DNA from: Acidobacteriota bacterium
Lineage (GTDB): Bacteria > Acidobacteriota > Terriglobia > Acidiferrales > UBA7541
NCBI GenBank assembly: GCA_013289585.1
Contig: JABCZR010000024.1
Coordinates: forward strand, 1 to 64,000
Length of the DNA stretch: 64,000 nt
Direction of reading: 5' to 3'
This document shows, piece by piece, positions 1 through 7,558 of this stretch. Every line of letters starts with the position of its first letter. The stretch's first letter is position 1. The notes under the pieces are model-generated. The model saw only the letters and a program-made list of their open reading frames with translations. It had not been told where the DNA came from and searched no databases. Made by a program: the position numbers and the translations under genes.

Positions 1-220
1 ATCGCCGTCCTCCTAAACGTTGGCGAGGCCTAGCTCGCGCTCGCCCGCCGAAACGTTATAGATATAAACAATATGACCTCCAATATGACTTCCTTGGAGG
101 CCGCGATGAGACCCGAACTGAACTAAATCTAAATTCTATCAGTCATGGCAATCATAAATTGCCTTAAATGGTCTCGAGGGATTATGTGAGTGGGGCGGAA
201 AGGTGGGCTGCCAGGGGTGG

Positions 221-619
221 TCACCAAGATTCAAGATTGATGAAGCCGGACTGAAAACTTAACCCCACACAGAAACGCCCATCCGGCAGAGGCTGACAAT
301 AGACCACTCTCGATTGTAGGCGAAACTCGTTGAACAACGAAGCCAGCCACGGCTGGTCTTCGGCCTGCCAGCGCCGCTTAGTGATCACGCGCGCGCCACG
401 GGAGCTTACGTTGACAGTAACAGCCTTTTCGGCGAGGAACAGTTGTTCCGCAGGCAAAAGATACACGGGCAGGGCTACAGGGGTGCGCTTCTCAATTCTT
501 CCTTCCAGAGGCACCGAGCCAGATCTTATTTCAGCAGCAGCCTTGTCCGAAGCCCCTGGCGTCTCTTGTGATTCAGGAATTGCCTTGGAAAGATTTCTGA
601 CGGTTTCGTTTTTGTTCAT
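221..619 (-). CDS. PilZ domain protein, probable c-di-GMP receptor
   Basis: A protein of 132 residues. The first ~45 residues look disordered. A PilZ-like domain follows, with an RIEKR motif (RxxxR type) and further on NVSSRG, which fits the (D/N)xSxxG half of the c-di-GMP binding signature. Both halves are present, so ligand binding is plausible. The ATG at 619 starts the conserved-looking part (MNKNETVRN). An earlier in-frame start would only add residues read through the upstream gene. It overlaps the end of the diguanylate cyclase gene by 47 bp on the same strand, so the two are probably translated together as a maker-and-reader pair. The effector output is not evident from the sequence. 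Confidence 0.78.
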   Translation of the reverse strand: MNKNETVRNLSKAIPESQETPGASDKAAAEIRSGSVPLEGRIEKRTPVALPVYLLPAEQLFLAEKAVTVNVSSRGARVITKRRWQAEDQPWLASLFNEFRLQSRVVYCQPLPDGRFCVGLSFQSGFINLESW

Positions 620-1379
620 ACATAGCCTCGTCCGCTTGAGCCATAAGTTCACCGAGTGAAACGGCGCGTTTGGGATCAAAGCGAGCCGCGCCAACGCTGA
701 GGGTTAACTGGTAGCGAGTTTCGCCTGCGTTGGTCTTCTTGAGAGTCTTTTCCAGCCGGCGGAGGAGCACTTCCTTCGTTTGGTCGGAGGCTTCCGAGGC
801 CAGGACGACAAATTCATCGCCGCCAAGGCGAGCCAGAATGTCGGAATCCCGGAAAGCCTTTTCCAGAGCGTCCGCCGAGTGAATCAGCGCCAGATCTCCC
901 TCTTGGTGCCCAAAGGAGTCGTTGATTTTTTTCAGATTGTCGACGTCGCAATACAGCAACAAGAGGCTTTGCGAGTTTCGGCCGGCCACCTTGAGCTGCT
1001 GTGCTGCGGCGGCAAAAAATCCGCGCCGGTTATAGAGACAGGTCAATTCATCCGTGAGAGCCAGATGGCGCAACTCTCTGTCCAGCAGGGCCTGCTTGAC
1101 AGCGCACCAAACCGCAGGATGGGAGGCAGCCCTGACGGTTTGCAAGTCCGGGTCCGATTTCAGTGACTTAGAAATCGCGTCCACTTCATGCAGAATCTGC
1201 CCAAGCTCGTTGTCGGAACTCCGCAAAGCGGCAGAGAGAATCTCTTCAAGGCCCTCGCTTTTGGCGCCGTTCTTTCGAGCCATGGCAACAATTTTGCGGT
1301 TGGATTTGTGATTGGGCGAGCCGGACTGAGGGCCTGCATCCTGCATCTGGTTAGCAGCCGGCAATTCGTGGATCGGCAT
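573..1379 (-). CDS. Diguanylate cyclase (GGDEF domain)
   Basis: 268 residues. The N-terminal ~110 residues are soluble, with no membrane segment or recognised sensor domain. A GGDEF domain follows. The active-site motif reads GGDEF, and an RDSD (RxxD inhibitory site) lies exactly five residues before it, so both catalysis and product inhibition appear intact. It would make c-di-GMP from two GTP in the cytoplasm. I chose the ATG at 1379 because an AGGAGG lies a few bases upstream; the open frame extends further but has no comparable site. It is divergent from the stressosome operon and overlaps the downstream PilZ gene. Control by the neighbouring stressosome is an inference from position only. 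Confidence 0.9.
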   Translation of the reverse strand: MPIHELPAANQMQDAGPQSGSPNHKSNRKIVAMARKNGAKSEGLEEILSAALRSSDNELGQILHEVDAISKSLKSDPDLQTVRAASHPAVWCAVKQALLDRELRHLALTDELTCLYNRRGFFAAAAQQLKVAGRNSQSLLLLYCDVDNLKKINDSFGHQEGDLALIHSADALEKAFRDSDILARLGGDEFVVLASEASDQTKEVLLRRLEKTLKKTNAGETRYQLTLSVGAARFDPKRAVSLGELMAQADEAMYEQKRNRQKSFQGNS

Positions 1380-1720
1380 CGTTCCTCCTGTCAGCAAACG
1401 TAAAGTACCAAGTCGCTGGATAGCACATGGTTTCACCTCCCTGGGGAGCGGACAATTGGGTAGGAGCCGCATTGTCGGTGCAGGTGAATACCGTAGTACC
1501 CGCGCGGAGAGGCATTCTTGAATCCGAGGAAGAAGGGGATCTATCAACACGAATAAGAACTTAACTCGCGACTCAGGTATTCACCTGATGCCCTTCGCAG
1601 GAATTCACCCCCTTGAGGGAGCGGGTAAGTCATGGTATTCCTCCCAAATCTGCGGGGACCCAGACCATTCCTAGGCACTAGGCACCGGTCCATGCCGTTC
1701 AGAGCAAGGAGAAAGAATTC
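1380..1720. promoter_or_regulatory. Divergent promoter region with paired palindromic sites
   Basis: 341 bp separate the leftward diguanylate cyclase gene from the rightward stressosome operon, so both promoters should lie here. Two related 14-bp sites are visible. CAGGTATTCACCTG at 1574-1587 is a palindrome with 5-bp arms. CAGGTGAATACC at 1481-1492 is its inverted counterpart and matches 12 of 14 positions. Two copies of one near-palindrome, about 80 bp apart, look like a shared operator. The binding protein is unknown. Confidence 0.45.
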
Positions 1721-2635
1721 ATGTCCAAGCGAGATAGCAGTTCGAAGGACTCGGGGGCACGGAACAATCCGGGCGTGGACTTGGTGCGGAGTGAAGCACC
1801 TTCCGAGCTTCTTCGCGAACTCGTAGCGCACCTGCGCCAGAACCGCACGCAGTTGCGCGAGGAATGGGTGGTGCGCATCACGGAGACGCGCCTCCTTACG
1901 GCGATGACCAAGGAAGAGATCTTCGCGGAAGCGACCTCGGTGTACGACAGTTACGTGGAGGCCTTGGAAACCGAAGCCTTCGAAGCGCTGCAAGCGTACG
2001 CGCGCAACCTTTCGGAACGCATTATTCCGCGAGGCGTTGAGACGCACGAAGTGGTTGGGATCGTTCTCCTGCTGCGTGACGTTTTGGCGCGGTCCCTGTT
2101 CGCAAAGTACCAGACGGATTTCAAAAAATTGAACCGCATTTTGGATGCGTACGAGCCTGCCGCGAACCGCATCGCCAATACCGTGGCCGTAGGTTTCGTA
2201 CAAGAGCGCGAGCGCGTCATCCGTCAGCAACAGGAAGCGATTCGCGAACTCTCGACGCCGGTGCTGCAGGTTCGCGAGCGCTTGCTGATTCTCCCGATCA
2301 TCGGGGTGATCGATCCGCAGCGAGCGCGGCAGTTGACGGAACAACTCTTGCGGGGAATCCGCACCAACCGCGCGAAAGTGGTGGTAATCGATATCACCGG
2401 TGTGGCCGCCATGGACTTGACGGTAGCGAACAACTTGGTGCAAACGGTGGAAGCTTCGCGGCTTCTTGGCGCAACCGTCATTGTCACGGGCCTTTCGCCG
2501 GAAATTGCGCAGACTTTGGTGACCATCGGGGTGGATCTTGGCAAGATGAATACGGTGGGCGACCTGCAGGGCGGCATCGAGCAGGCAGAACGACTGTTGG
2601 GTTACAAAGTTGAGAAACTAGCGGAGCCACGCTAG
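1721..2635 (+). CDS. rsbR: Stressosome scaffold/sensor RsbR-like protein
   Basis: 304 residues. An all-helical N-terminal sensor-like region (about 25-165, RsbRD-N type rather than the globin fold of Bacillus RsbRA) is followed by a linker helix and a C-terminal STAS domain (about 185-295, containing VVVIDITGVAAMDLTVA). The family forms the shell of the stressosome with RsbS and is phosphorylated by RsbT. A Thr in the linker motif ELSTP (residue 179) fits the first phosphosite. At the second site the motif reads MDLT, so Leu falls where Bacillus has Thr and a Thr follows directly. First gene of a tightly packed operon. Nothing in the sequence tells what stress it senses. Confidence 0.9.
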   Translation: MSKRDSSSKDSGARNNPGVDLVRSEAPSELLRELVAHLRQNRTQLREEWVVRITETRLLTAMTKEEIFAEATSVYDSYVEALETEAFEALQAYARNLSERIIPRGVETHEVVGIVLLLRDVLARSLFAKYQTDFKKLNRILDAYEPAANRIANTVAVGFVQERERVIRQQQEAIRELSTPVLQVRERLLILPIIGVIDPQRARQLTEQLLRGIRTNRAKVVVIDITGVAAMDLTVANNLVQTVEASRLLGATVIVTGLSPEIAQTLVTIGVDLGKMNTVGDLQGGIEQAERLLGYKVEKLAEPR

Positions 2636-2656
2636 GCAAAGCGGAGGAAGGGCCAC

Positions 2657-3019
2657 GTGGAAGTACCGATTCTCAAACAGGGAGCGGTCCTGATTGCCAC
2701 TTTTCAGGCCGCTCTCTCGGACGCGGACCTCAACCACCTGCGCATGGGTTTAGTGCAGCAAGTTGTTAAGTTTCGTTCCCGTGCGGTTATCGTCGATGTT
2801 ACCGCGATGGACGTGATGGACTCCTTTGCATCGCGGACCCTGCGAGAGATCGCGCACATGATCCGGCTCCGCGGGGCAGAGACAGTAATCGTGGGGATCC
2901 AGCCGGAGGTGGCCTTTGCTATGGTTCAGCTGGGACTGACATTGGAAGGCGTTGCGACGGCGCTGGACTTGGAGGAAGGCCTCGCGTATTTGACTCAAAA
3001 ATTCAAGAACACAGACTGA
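2657..3019 (+). CDS. rsbS: Stressosome core protein RsbS (STAS domain)
   Basis: 120 residues, a single STAS domain, the usual length for RsbS. The segment DVMDSFASRTL holds the conserved Ser (residue 56) that RsbT phosphorylates to release itself from the complex. It starts 21 bp after rsbR and is followed 10 bp later by rsbT, the canonical R-S-T order. A GGAGG-like site (gcggaggaag) precedes the start at 2657, which reads GTG. The order and the intact Ser make the assignment firm. Confidence 0.93.
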   Translation: MEVPILKQGAVLIATFQAALSDADLNHLRMGLVQQVVKFRSRAVIVDVTAMDVMDSFASRTLREIAHMIRLRGAETVIVGIQPEVAFAMVQLGLTLEGVATALDLEEGLAYLTQKFKNTD

Positions 3020-3029
3020 GAGAGAAACT

Positions 3030-3434
3030 GTGAGGGCTGGAGAAATCCGAGTGGTCATCAACTCGGACCAAGATATCGTAACAGCCCGCCAGAGAGGCCG
3101 AGCTTTGGCCATCGAAGTTGGTTTTTCCACGGGAGACGCAACTCTCATCGCTACTGCTATCTCCGAACTTGCGCGCAATATTGTTTCCTACGCCCGCAAG
3201 GGCGAAATCAGCCTGAAACAAGTCCACGCTTCGAGCCGCCAAGGCATCTTAATCGTCGCTTCGGATGACGGGCCGGGAATCCGGGACATCCGCCAGGCCA
3301 TGCGGGACGGTTTCTCGACATCGGGAAGCCTGGGCCTTGGACTGCCCGGAGTGCGCCGACTGATGGACGAGTTTGAAATTGCATCCGAACCGGGCCGGGG
3401 GACAACCGTGAAGGTGAAGAAATGGAAACAATGA
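3030..3434 (+). CDS. rsbT: Stressosome switch kinase RsbT
   Basis: 134 residues of the GHKL anti-sigma-type serine/threonine kinase fold. The N box reads ISELARNIVSYA, the G1 box DDGPGI, and the glycine-rich lid GSLGLGLPGVRRL. RsbT phosphorylates RsbR and RsbS on stress, leaves the complex and then activates a partner. The start is GTG. It overlaps the next gene (rsbX) by 13 bp, so translation is probably coupled. In Bacillus the freed RsbT binds the N-terminal domain of the phosphatase RsbU. No RsbU phosphatase occurs here, but a kinase two genes downstream carries an RsbU-like N-terminus. Confidence 0.93.
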   Translation: MRAGEIRVVINSDQDIVTARQRGRALAIEVGFSTGDATLIATAISELARNIVSYARKGEISLKQVHASSRQGILIVASDDGPGIRDIRQAMRDGFSTSGSLGLGLPGVRRLMDEFEIASEPGRGTTVKVKKWKQ

Positions 3435-4039
3435 GCGAGCCGCTCGTCGAGTATGGAGTGGCGAAATTCATTCTCCCTGGCCAGGGTGAATCTGGCGATC
3501 AACATTTGGTTCGCTGCGGGGGAAATGGAATTCTGATCGCTGCAATAGACGGGATCGGACACGGAGAAGAAGCAGCCAGTGCGGCAAACGCGGCGGTATC
3601 CATTCTCAAGGCGGGCGCGGATGAGCCGGTCATCTCCCTCGTACAGCGCTGCCATGAAGGACTCCGGGCGACGCGGGGTGTGGTACTGAGTCTTGCAACC
3701 ATTGAGCCGGAGCATGGCATGATGACCTGGCTCGGGGTTGGAAATGTTCAGGGTGTATTGATGCGGGCGGGTTCGAAAAAAGGAGCGAGCCAGGAAGTGC
3801 TGCTTTTGCGAGCGGGGGTAGTTGGCTCGCAATTGCCCGCGCTACAGGCCGCCGTGATTCCTGTGGCGAAGGGGGATACTCTGGTTTTTGTTACGGATGG
3901 GATTGGAGGCGAATTCGCCGAGGGTCTCTCCGCGCTGGAGTCTCCGCAACGAATGGCGGACAGGATTCTAAAGCAGCATTGTCGCGGGAAAGACGACGCG
4001 CTCGCTTTGGTGGTGCGGCTCACCGGAGTTCGTGCATGA
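3422..4039 (+). CDS. rsbX: RsbX-like PP2C-type phosphatase (stressosome reset)
   Basis: 205 residues, a minimal SpoIIE/PP2C phosphatase with no extra domains, as is usual for RsbX. Metal-site motifs are visible: AAIDGIGHGEEA near the N-terminus and FVTDGIGGEF further on. RsbX removes phosphate from RsbR and RsbS so that RsbT can be recaptured. Its place directly after rsbT, overlapping by 13 bp, supports this role. Its stop codon overlaps the start of the following kinase gene (ATGA), so the stressosome and the two-component genes share an operon. Confidence 0.88.
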   Translation: METMSEPLVEYGVAKFILPGQGESGDQHLVRCGGNGILIAAIDGIGHGEEAASAANAAVSILKAGADEPVISLVQRCHEGLRATRGVVLSLATIEPEHGMMTWLGVGNVQGVLMRAGSKKGASQEVLLLRAGVVGSQLPALQAAVIPVAKGDTLVFVTDGIGGEFAEGLSALESPQRMADRILKQHCRGKDDALALVVRLTGVRA

Positions 4040-5013
4040 AGAACGCAACCAAACGGAAGACGCAGCCGGCGGCAACCTTTGAAGAAGAATATCGTTCCGG
4101 ATTGAGTGAATATGCCCTGCGTGGGGGCGAAGCTGCGTTGGGCCGGGCTTACGCGCTCGGTCGCCGCGCTATCAGTGAGAAAATGAGCCTCATCGAACTG
4201 GCCTCCCTGCACCATCAGGCTCTTCACCGAATGCTGGCCGATGCAAGGGGAGCGTTGCGAAACCGGGAATTGCTGACAGCTGGCTGCGATTTCCTGGCTG
4301 AGACGCTCTCGCCTTATGAAATGGCACACCGCGGTGTTCAAGATGCGATCGCGGCTCTTCGACAGCTGAATGAGACGCTCGAGGAAGAGATCAAGCGCAT
4401 CGCCTATGCCGTGCACGACGAAGCAGGGCAGCTTCTGGTGGCCGTGCACCTGGCGCTGGCGGACCTCGCGCGCGAATTGCCGGAACATCAAAAAGCAGAG
4501 GTTGGGCGGATTGAAAAATTGCTGAATCAGGTTGAAAAACAGTTGCGGCGGTATTCCCATGAACTCCGGCCAACCGTGCTGGATGACCTTGGATGGGTGC
4601 CTGCGATCCGGCTGCTGGCTGAAGGAGTCTCAAAGCGTGCCAATCTCAGGATCCAGGTCAAAACGACGATTGCCGGCCGGCTGGCCGGGCCGCTTGAAAT
4701 AGCCTTGTACCGTATCGTTCAGGAAGCACTGACCAATGCCGCGAGACATGCGAAGGCGAGCCAAGTACGAATTCAGATTGAGAGGAAGAATCGCTTGCTG
4801 TGCTGCACCATCGAAGACGATGGCGTGGGGTTTGATGCCCGGGAGGTCCAGTCTGATGGCAAGCGAAGAGGCCTGGGTCTGATCGGCATGCAGGAGCGCT
4901 TGAGCGCGATCGGAGGAACTCTCTCGATCAAGTCAGCTCCCGGACGGGGGACTAAACTTTTGATTCAGCTTGCAACGGAGAATTCGAATGCCAATTCGCA
5001 TCGTGCTCGCTGA
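4036..5013 (+). CDS. NarL-family histidine kinase with RsbU-like N-terminal domain
   Basis: 325 residues, starting at the ATG in the ATGA overlap with rsbX. Residues ~15-110 are helical and resemble, from memory, the RsbT-binding domain of Bacillus RsbU: an FSRKTI...IHRKVL-like pattern here reads LGRRAI...LHHQAL. A HisKA_3 dimerisation domain follows, with the phosphoaccepting His in AYAVHDEAGQLL. The C-terminal ATPase domain has the N box EALTNAARHAKA, DDGVGFD, and GLIGMQERL. There is no membrane segment, so the input should be cytosolic. I infer that free RsbT docks on the N-terminus and controls kinase activity, in place of RsbU activation. It overlaps the next regulator gene by 26 bp. Confidence 0.87.
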   Translation: MKNATKRKTQPAATFEEEYRSGLSEYALRGGEAALGRAYALGRRAISEKMSLIELASLHHQALHRMLADARGALRNRELLTAGCDFLAETLSPYEMAHRGVQDAIAALRQLNETLEEEIKRIAYAVHDEAGQLLVAVHLALADLARELPEHQKAEVGRIEKLLNQVEKQLRRYSHELRPTVLDDLGWVPAIRLLAEGVSKRANLRIQVKTTIAGRLAGPLEIALYRIVQEALTNAARHAKASQVRIQIERKNRLLCCTIEDDGVGFDAREVQSDGKRRGLGLIGMQERLSAIGGTLSIKSAPGRGTKLLIQLATENSNANSHRAR

Positions 5014-5620
5014 TGACCATGTCCTTGTACGCCAGAGCCTGAAGGCCCTGCTGGAGCGCGAAGGATTTCAAGTCGTCGCGGAAGCTTCCGACGGGCAGGA
5101 GGCCGTTCGTCACGCAGGGTCGCTCCAGCCCGATATCGTGGTAATGGATATCAGCATGCCGATTCTGAATGGGCTAAATGCCGCGCGGGAAATGAGTCGT
5201 TCTATTCCAAAGACAAAGATCATTCTCCTCACGCAACATGACGAAGGCCAGTACATTTCCGAAGCATTGGACGCGGGTGTGAAAGGTTATGTGCTGAAAA
5301 ATCAGGTTGCCAGCGATTTGCTGGAGGCCATCCGCCAGGTTTCGCGCGGCCAGGTTTATTTGAGTCCGGGCGTATCGCGTGGCGTCATGGAGGCCTACCA
5401 CTCCAAGTCAGAGAAATCCAAAAGTTCATTGACGTTGCGAGAGCGGCAGGTGCTCCAGTTGATTGCCGAGGGAAAATCCACCAAGGACGTCGCGTCATTA
5501 CTGGGAATCAGCGTGAAAACAGCGGAATCTCACCGCACACGGCTGATGAACAAGCTGGATATTCATGAGACGGCAAGCCTGGTGCGCTACGCAGTTCGCC
5601 AAGGCATGGTAGAGCCATGA
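4988..5620 (+). CDS. NarL/FixJ-family response regulator
   Basis: 210 residues. The receiver domain (1-120) has the acidic pair in LADDH, the phosphoacceptor Asp in VVMDISMP, and the conserved Lys in GYVLKN. A LuxR-type helix-turn-helix follows (about 145-205: LTLREREVLQLIAEG-like, then VKTAESHRTRLMNKLDI). I chose the ATG at 4988 because it starts the receiver fold and has a GGAG upstream. It is cotranscribed with, and overlaps, the kinase with the RsbU-like domain, so it is the probable transcriptional output of the stressosome. Its targets cannot be read from the sequence. The divergent diguanylate cyclase is one candidate. Confidence 0.92.
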   Translation: MPIRIVLADDHVLVRQSLKALLEREGFQVVAEASDGQEAVRHAGSLQPDIVVMDISMPILNGLNAAREMSRSIPKTKIILLTQHDEGQYISEALDAGVKGYVLKNQVASDLLEAIRQVSRGQVYLSPGVSRGVMEAYHSKSEKSKSSLTLRERQVLQLIAEGKSTKDVASLLGISVKTAESHRTRLMNKLDIHETASLVRYAVRQGMVEP

Positions 5621-5730
5621 TCTTAGGCTCGCTAAGGAAATTTCCCAGCTGAAAACGACGAATCCAGAGAAATGTTTCCGTGCAAGTTGAAAGCGGGTGA
5701 AGCCCGACCACTCGAGTAAGAGCGGAGAGA

Positions 5731-5994
5731 TCAGGGGAAGTCGAGTTCGATCTCGTCGATGAAGCACCAGCCCCAGGTTTCGCCGGGTTCGAGAGATTTC
5801 ATGATGGGGTGTTTGGTTTTATGGAAATGCTTGGTGGCGTGCTTGTTTTTGGAGGAGTCGCAGCAGCCGACGTGGCCGCATTCGAGGCAGAGGCGCAAGT
5901 GGACCCAAGTGTCACCCATTTTCAGGCATTCCTCGCAACCGTTCGTATGCGGTTTTACGGGGCGAATCAGACCGAGATGCGTACAAGCAACCAT
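5731..5994 (-). CDS. UBP-type zinc finger protein
   Basis: 87 residues making up one ZnF-UBP domain. Ordered ligands are CTH near the start, CEEC, LCLECGHVGCC, then H-x3-H and TKHP, ending with a WCFIDE strand. In eukaryotes this fold binds the ubiquitin C-terminus. The bacterial stand-alone versions have no settled role. It lies 12 bp downstream of the flavoprotein gene on the same strand, so the two are probably one operon. Bacterial UBP fingers occurring beside thioredoxin-reductase-like proteins is a recurring arrangement as I recall it, which hints at shared redox or sensing function. Confidence 0.88.
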   Translation of the reverse strand: MVACTHLGLIRPVKPHTNGCEECLKMGDTWVHLRLCLECGHVGCCDSSKNKHATKHFHKTKHPIMKSLEPGETWGWCFIDEIELDFP

Positions 5995-6006
5995 AACTTT
6001 CCTCCC

Positions 6007-7272
6007 TTACGTAGCGGCTAAATAGCGGTGCACAAAAGTGACGGCCATGGCGCCTTCGCCGACAGCCGACGCGCAACGCTTGACGGAGCCATGCCGGACG
6101 TCGCCTGCGGCGAAGAGGCCTGGCATGCTGGTTTCCAAATAATAAGGTGCGCGTTGGAGCGGCCAGTTCCCCAGGTTGTGGCCGTTCTGTGAGAGATCGG
6201 GGCCGGTGACGAGATAGCCTTCCGAATCGCGCGTGATGCCGGCTTCCTTGGCCCACTCCGTGTGCGGCACGCCGCCCAAACACAGGAAGAGCCAGTGTGT
6301 GTCACAGGTACGCTGTTGGCCGGTCTTGTTGTTGGTGAGAGTGATGGCGCGCAAAGCAGAATCACCGTGTAGAGCGGTGACCTCGGTATGTGTCAGAACC
6401 TCGACCTGGGACGCGGCATAGATGCGATCAATGAGATATTGGGAGAGAGTCTGTTTCAACGAAGGACCGCGGACGACGATGGTTACCTTGCGGGCATACC
6501 GGGCGAAGTGCATGACGGCTTGTCCCGCAGAGTTGCCGCCTCCGACGACGAAAACGTGCTCATTGCCGCAGAGAGCCGCTTCGCTGGCGCCAGCGCCGTA
6601 GTAGACGCCGGCTCCAAAGAGACTTTCTTCATTGGGAAGATCCAGGCGCCGATATCTTACGCCGGTGGCGCAGATGGTGGCGTGGGCAACAATTTTAGTG
6701 CCGTCGGCGAGGTAGCCCGTGCCTTTGCCCGGTGTGAACTCACCGCGCACGCCTTCGCGCAGGATGAGAATTTCCGCGCCGAAGCGGCAAGCTTGCTCGC
6801 GCGCAGCTTTGGACAGGTCGGCGCCACTGATGCCTTCCGGAAAGCCTAAATAATTTTCGATTCGGGAACTGGTGCCTGCTTGCCCGCCAACGACGGAGCG
6901 CTCGATTAACACCGTTCGAAGGCCCTCGGATGCCCCATAGACAGCAGCGCTCAGACCTGCGGGTCCGGCGCCGTAAATCGCAAGATCGTACTCCGAGCGG
7001 GAAGGATCACGAAGCCAGCCGAGTTTTTCCGCGAGCTGGCGGATGGTCGGGCATTCCATGCGCGTGCCGTCGGTGAACAGGCAGATGGGGAGACGTGGAT
7101 CGTTGAAATTGTCCACGCCGAGCTCGCGGGCTTCTTCGTCGCTCTTGAGTTCCACGAATTGAAACGGGACATCGCCGCGATAAAGGAAGTCACGAATCGA
7201 GTAAGCCCGGGCCGAGGCGGCTTTTCCAAAGACCTTCACGATGGGCTGGGGAGGGTGTAGTTCTTCGGCCAT
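6007..7272 (-). CDS. Thioredoxin-reductase-like FAD/NAD(P) oxidoreductase with N-terminal thioredoxin-fold domain
   Basis: 421 residues. Residues ~10-95 look like a glutaredoxin/thioredoxin fold, with a cis-Pro-like DPRLPICL but no CxxC. The FAD-binding GxGPAG (IYGAGPAGLSAA) starts near 107. An NADPH-binding VGGGNSAGQA follows, and the second FAD motif is LFAAGDVRHGSVKR near the C-terminus. The CxxC pair of classical thioredoxin reductase is absent; the region reads GAGASEAALCGNE. This puts it among the TrxR-like proteins of unknown electron acceptor. I chose the ATG at 7272 because the fold begins there. The ~165 bp of extra open frame upstream look non-coding, and no strong ribosome site is visible. 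Confidence 0.85.
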   Translation of the reverse strand: MAEELHPPQPIVKVFGKAASARAYSIRDFLYRGDVPFQFVELKSDEEARELGVDNFNDPRLPICLFTDGTRMECPTIRQLAEKLGWLRDPSRSEYDLAIYGAGPAGLSAAVYGASEGLRTVLIERSVVGGQAGTSSRIENYLGFPEGISGADLSKAAREQACRFGAEILILREGVRGEFTPGKGTGYLADGTKIVAHATICATGVRYRRLDLPNEESLFGAGVYYGAGASEAALCGNEHVFVVGGGNSAGQAVMHFARYARKVTIVVRGPSLKQTLSQYLIDRIYAASQVEVLTHTEVTALHGDSALRAITLTNNKTGQQRTCDTHWLFLCLGGVPHTEWAKEAGITRDSEGYLVTGPDLSQNGHNLGNWPLQRAPYYLETSMPGLFAAGDVRHGSVKRCASAVGEGAMAVTFVHRYLAAT

Positions 7273-7558
7273 ATTCTCGTGAAAAGGATTCTGCCTTTTC
7301 AAGGTTCCTAAGGTACTACTTTTTCCCACGGTTCGCGCCCCGGGGACCCATACCGAATGGAATGAGCGCAAGGCCGCGCACACCCTGCGGCATCGCCCGG
7401 AACCATCGTCAGGGCCGCAAACAAACAATGTTCCCAATTCGACAAGGGAATCTGTTATTGAGATGAGTACAAATCGCGCTACAAAGCTTGTTTCCCGGCG
7501 GAAGGGAATCTAGTGTAGAGGGAAGCGTGAGGAGGGGTAGGAACCTCCACCGACAAAT

